64,000 bases of DNA from Pseudomonas sessilinigenes (lineage in GTDB: Bacteria > Pseudomonadota > Gammaproteobacteria > Pseudomonadales > Pseudomonadaceae): the NCBI RefSeq assembly GCF_003850565.1, contig NZ_CP027706.1, positions 1,302,001 through 1,366,000 on the forward strand, written 5' to 3'. The notes below the pieces were generated by a model that ran no database searches, was not told the origin of the DNA, and was given only the letters and a program-made list of their open reading frames with translations. The position numbers and the translations under genes are program-made. This document shows, piece after piece, positions 63,272 to 64,000 of this stretch (position 1 is its first letter; each line of letters starts with the position of its first letter).

Positions 63272-63804
63272 CAGAAGACATTACGCGCTTGGTTCGCTTC
63301 ACTTCCGCCGGTCTGGAGGAAGTGCTGGCGGCCAAGAACCAAGGCTTGAAAGGGCAGATCACCCACATCGGCGCCGGTACCGGTCGCTACGATCCGAGCG
63401 GTTCGCAAACCAGCCTTCGCGATGAGCGGCAACGGGTGGCAATCGTGGATTACGAGGACCTGGGTTCGAACCAGCTACGGATGGCGGCGCTGTTCGATGG
63501 CGCGGACGAATACGAGATTGGCGAGTTCGGTTTCTACCTGGCCAGCGGTACGTTGCTGGCGGTGTATTCGGTGGCCGGCAAGCTGCTGACGTACAAGGCC
63601 GCCGCTGCCCGGGTGCTGCAGAAATTCACCCTGGATATCTCGCCGTTGCCGGCCCAGAGCGTGACCGTGGTGGTCGGGAGCGAGAATCTCAACATCTTGC
63701 TGGCAGATGAGCTGGCCACGCTCTCGGCGGCCAGCATCGACCATATGAACCGGGGCCTCGACGTGCTGTTTCGCCTGCGAGCCCTGGAAAAAAGGACCGT
63801 CTGA
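63268..63804 (+). CDS. Tail fibre N-terminal/anchor protein (module 4)
   Basis: 178 residues (MTEDITRLVRFTSAGLEEVL). It is the DUF3751-type anchor domain of P2 fibres (ITHIGAGTGRYDPSGSQTSL; YEIGEFGFYLASGTLLAVYS) present as a stand-alone protein that stops at TGA 63804. In module 1 this domain is fused to the fibre. A separate fibre gene starts at 63912, so fibre and anchor are split here. Confidence 0.85.
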   Translation: MTEDITRLVRFTSAGLEEVLAAKNQGLKGQITHIGAGTGRYDPSGSQTSLRDERQRVAIVDYEDLGSNQLRMAALFDGADEYEIGEFGFYLASGTLLAVYSVAGKLLTYKAAAARVLQKFTLDISPLPAQSVTVVVGSENLNILLADELATLSAASIDHMNRGLDVLFRLRALEKRTV

Positions 63805-63911
63805 CGGGCCTCGAATCAGGCTTGCAGGTGCCAGTGAAGTGGTTCAGTCACTGGTGCTGAATAGGCAACGCCGTTGTGAACAGTCGCAACGCAATCTAAG
63901 GAGTTAGGACT
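63805..63911 (+). other. Spacer with hairpin before the next fibre gene
   Basis: 107 bp without a gene. CCAGTGA (63831-63837) pairs with TCACTGG (63848-63854) across a 10-nt loop; no T-run follows. AAGGAG at 63899-63904 serves the TTG start. Confidence 0.5.
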
Positions 63912-64000
63912 TTGAGTACAGAACAGCAACTGGCCGCGGTGGTAAACGCGGCGAACAACTTGACCAATACTGTCACGGGCAAGATCGGCGAGATCGACCA
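63912..64000 (+). CDS. Tail fibre-like protein, 5' end only
   Basis: Starts with TTG 63912 behind AAGGAG (8-nt spacing) and reads MSTEQQLAAVVNAANNLTNT then VTGKIGEIDQ at the window edge. Helical heptads in this part look like the stalk of a fibre or a fibre-anchoring segment. The frame is open to the last base; the rest of module 4 lies outside. Confidence 0.7.
   Translation, partial: MSTEQQLAAVVNAANNLTNTVTGKIGEID

Noticed and set aside
14203-64000. A complete inducible prophage
   Set aside because: No integrase, replication, terminase, portal or capsid genes in the window, and no attachment-site repeats noticed. The set is tail, regulation and lysis only.

Overview
The window is chromosomal DNA of a Pseudomonas of the fluorescens group (P. 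protegens/chlororaphis-like). This rests on the gene order eno-ftsB-ispD ... surE-pcm-nlpD-rpoS-rsmZ-fdxA-mutS, high GC with strongly GC-biased third codon positions, and an rsmZ small RNA between rpoS and fdxA. Species assignment is inference.

Bases 1-14202 are ordinary core genome. They hold the 3' end of enolase, ftsB, ispD, a LysR regulator divergent from the glutathione-dependent formaldehyde pathway (adhC, fghA), ispF-truD-surE-pcm as a tightly overlapping run, nlpD, rpoS, rsmZ with a GacA-type upstream site, fdxA and mutS (the last two on the minus strand).

From 14326 to the end of the window lies a tailocin (phage-tail bacteriocin) island in the classical mutS-side locus. A Ser/Lys (S24, LexA-like) repressor faces a strong sigma-70-like promoter (TTGACT, 17 bp, TAATAT). 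TGC-N6-GCA operator-like sites lie at both ends. The promoter leads into a roughly 360-nt leader with two hairpins and an intrinsic terminator, then a holin. Four tail modules follow, all on the plus strand, with no capsid, terminase, portal, integrase or replication gene. Module 1 (about 16.2-28.6 kb) is a P2/R-pyocin-like contractile tail. A secreted GH18-like hydrolase follows it. Module 2 (30.2-42.5 kb) is a lambda/F-pyocin-like flexible tail with a very short tape measure, duplicated gpI genes and a foreign-looking receptor-binding end. Module 3 (42.9-58.9 kb) is a Mu/SfV-like contractile tail ending in four tandem tail-fibre plus accessory-gene cassettes. A GH19 endolysin with an Rz/Rz1 spanin pair follows (58.9-60.0 kb). 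Module 4 (60.0 kb to the end) starts a second P2/R-type baseplate and runs out of the window.

The parts appear to work as one SOS-type programme: repressor self-cleavage fires the leader promoter; tails are assembled from tube, sheath, tape measure and baseplate; fibres give target specificity; holin, endolysin and spanins release the particles. The most notable details are three different candidate programmed frameshifts in the three tail-assembly-chaperone genes (CTT TGA C, +1; A AAA AAC, -1; T TTT TTC, -1), a 41-residue Trp-rich tandem repeat in the module 3 tape measure, the four-fibre array, and recurrent terminator-like hairpins just upstream of tail genes. These hairpins, with the structured leader, suggest processive antitermination.
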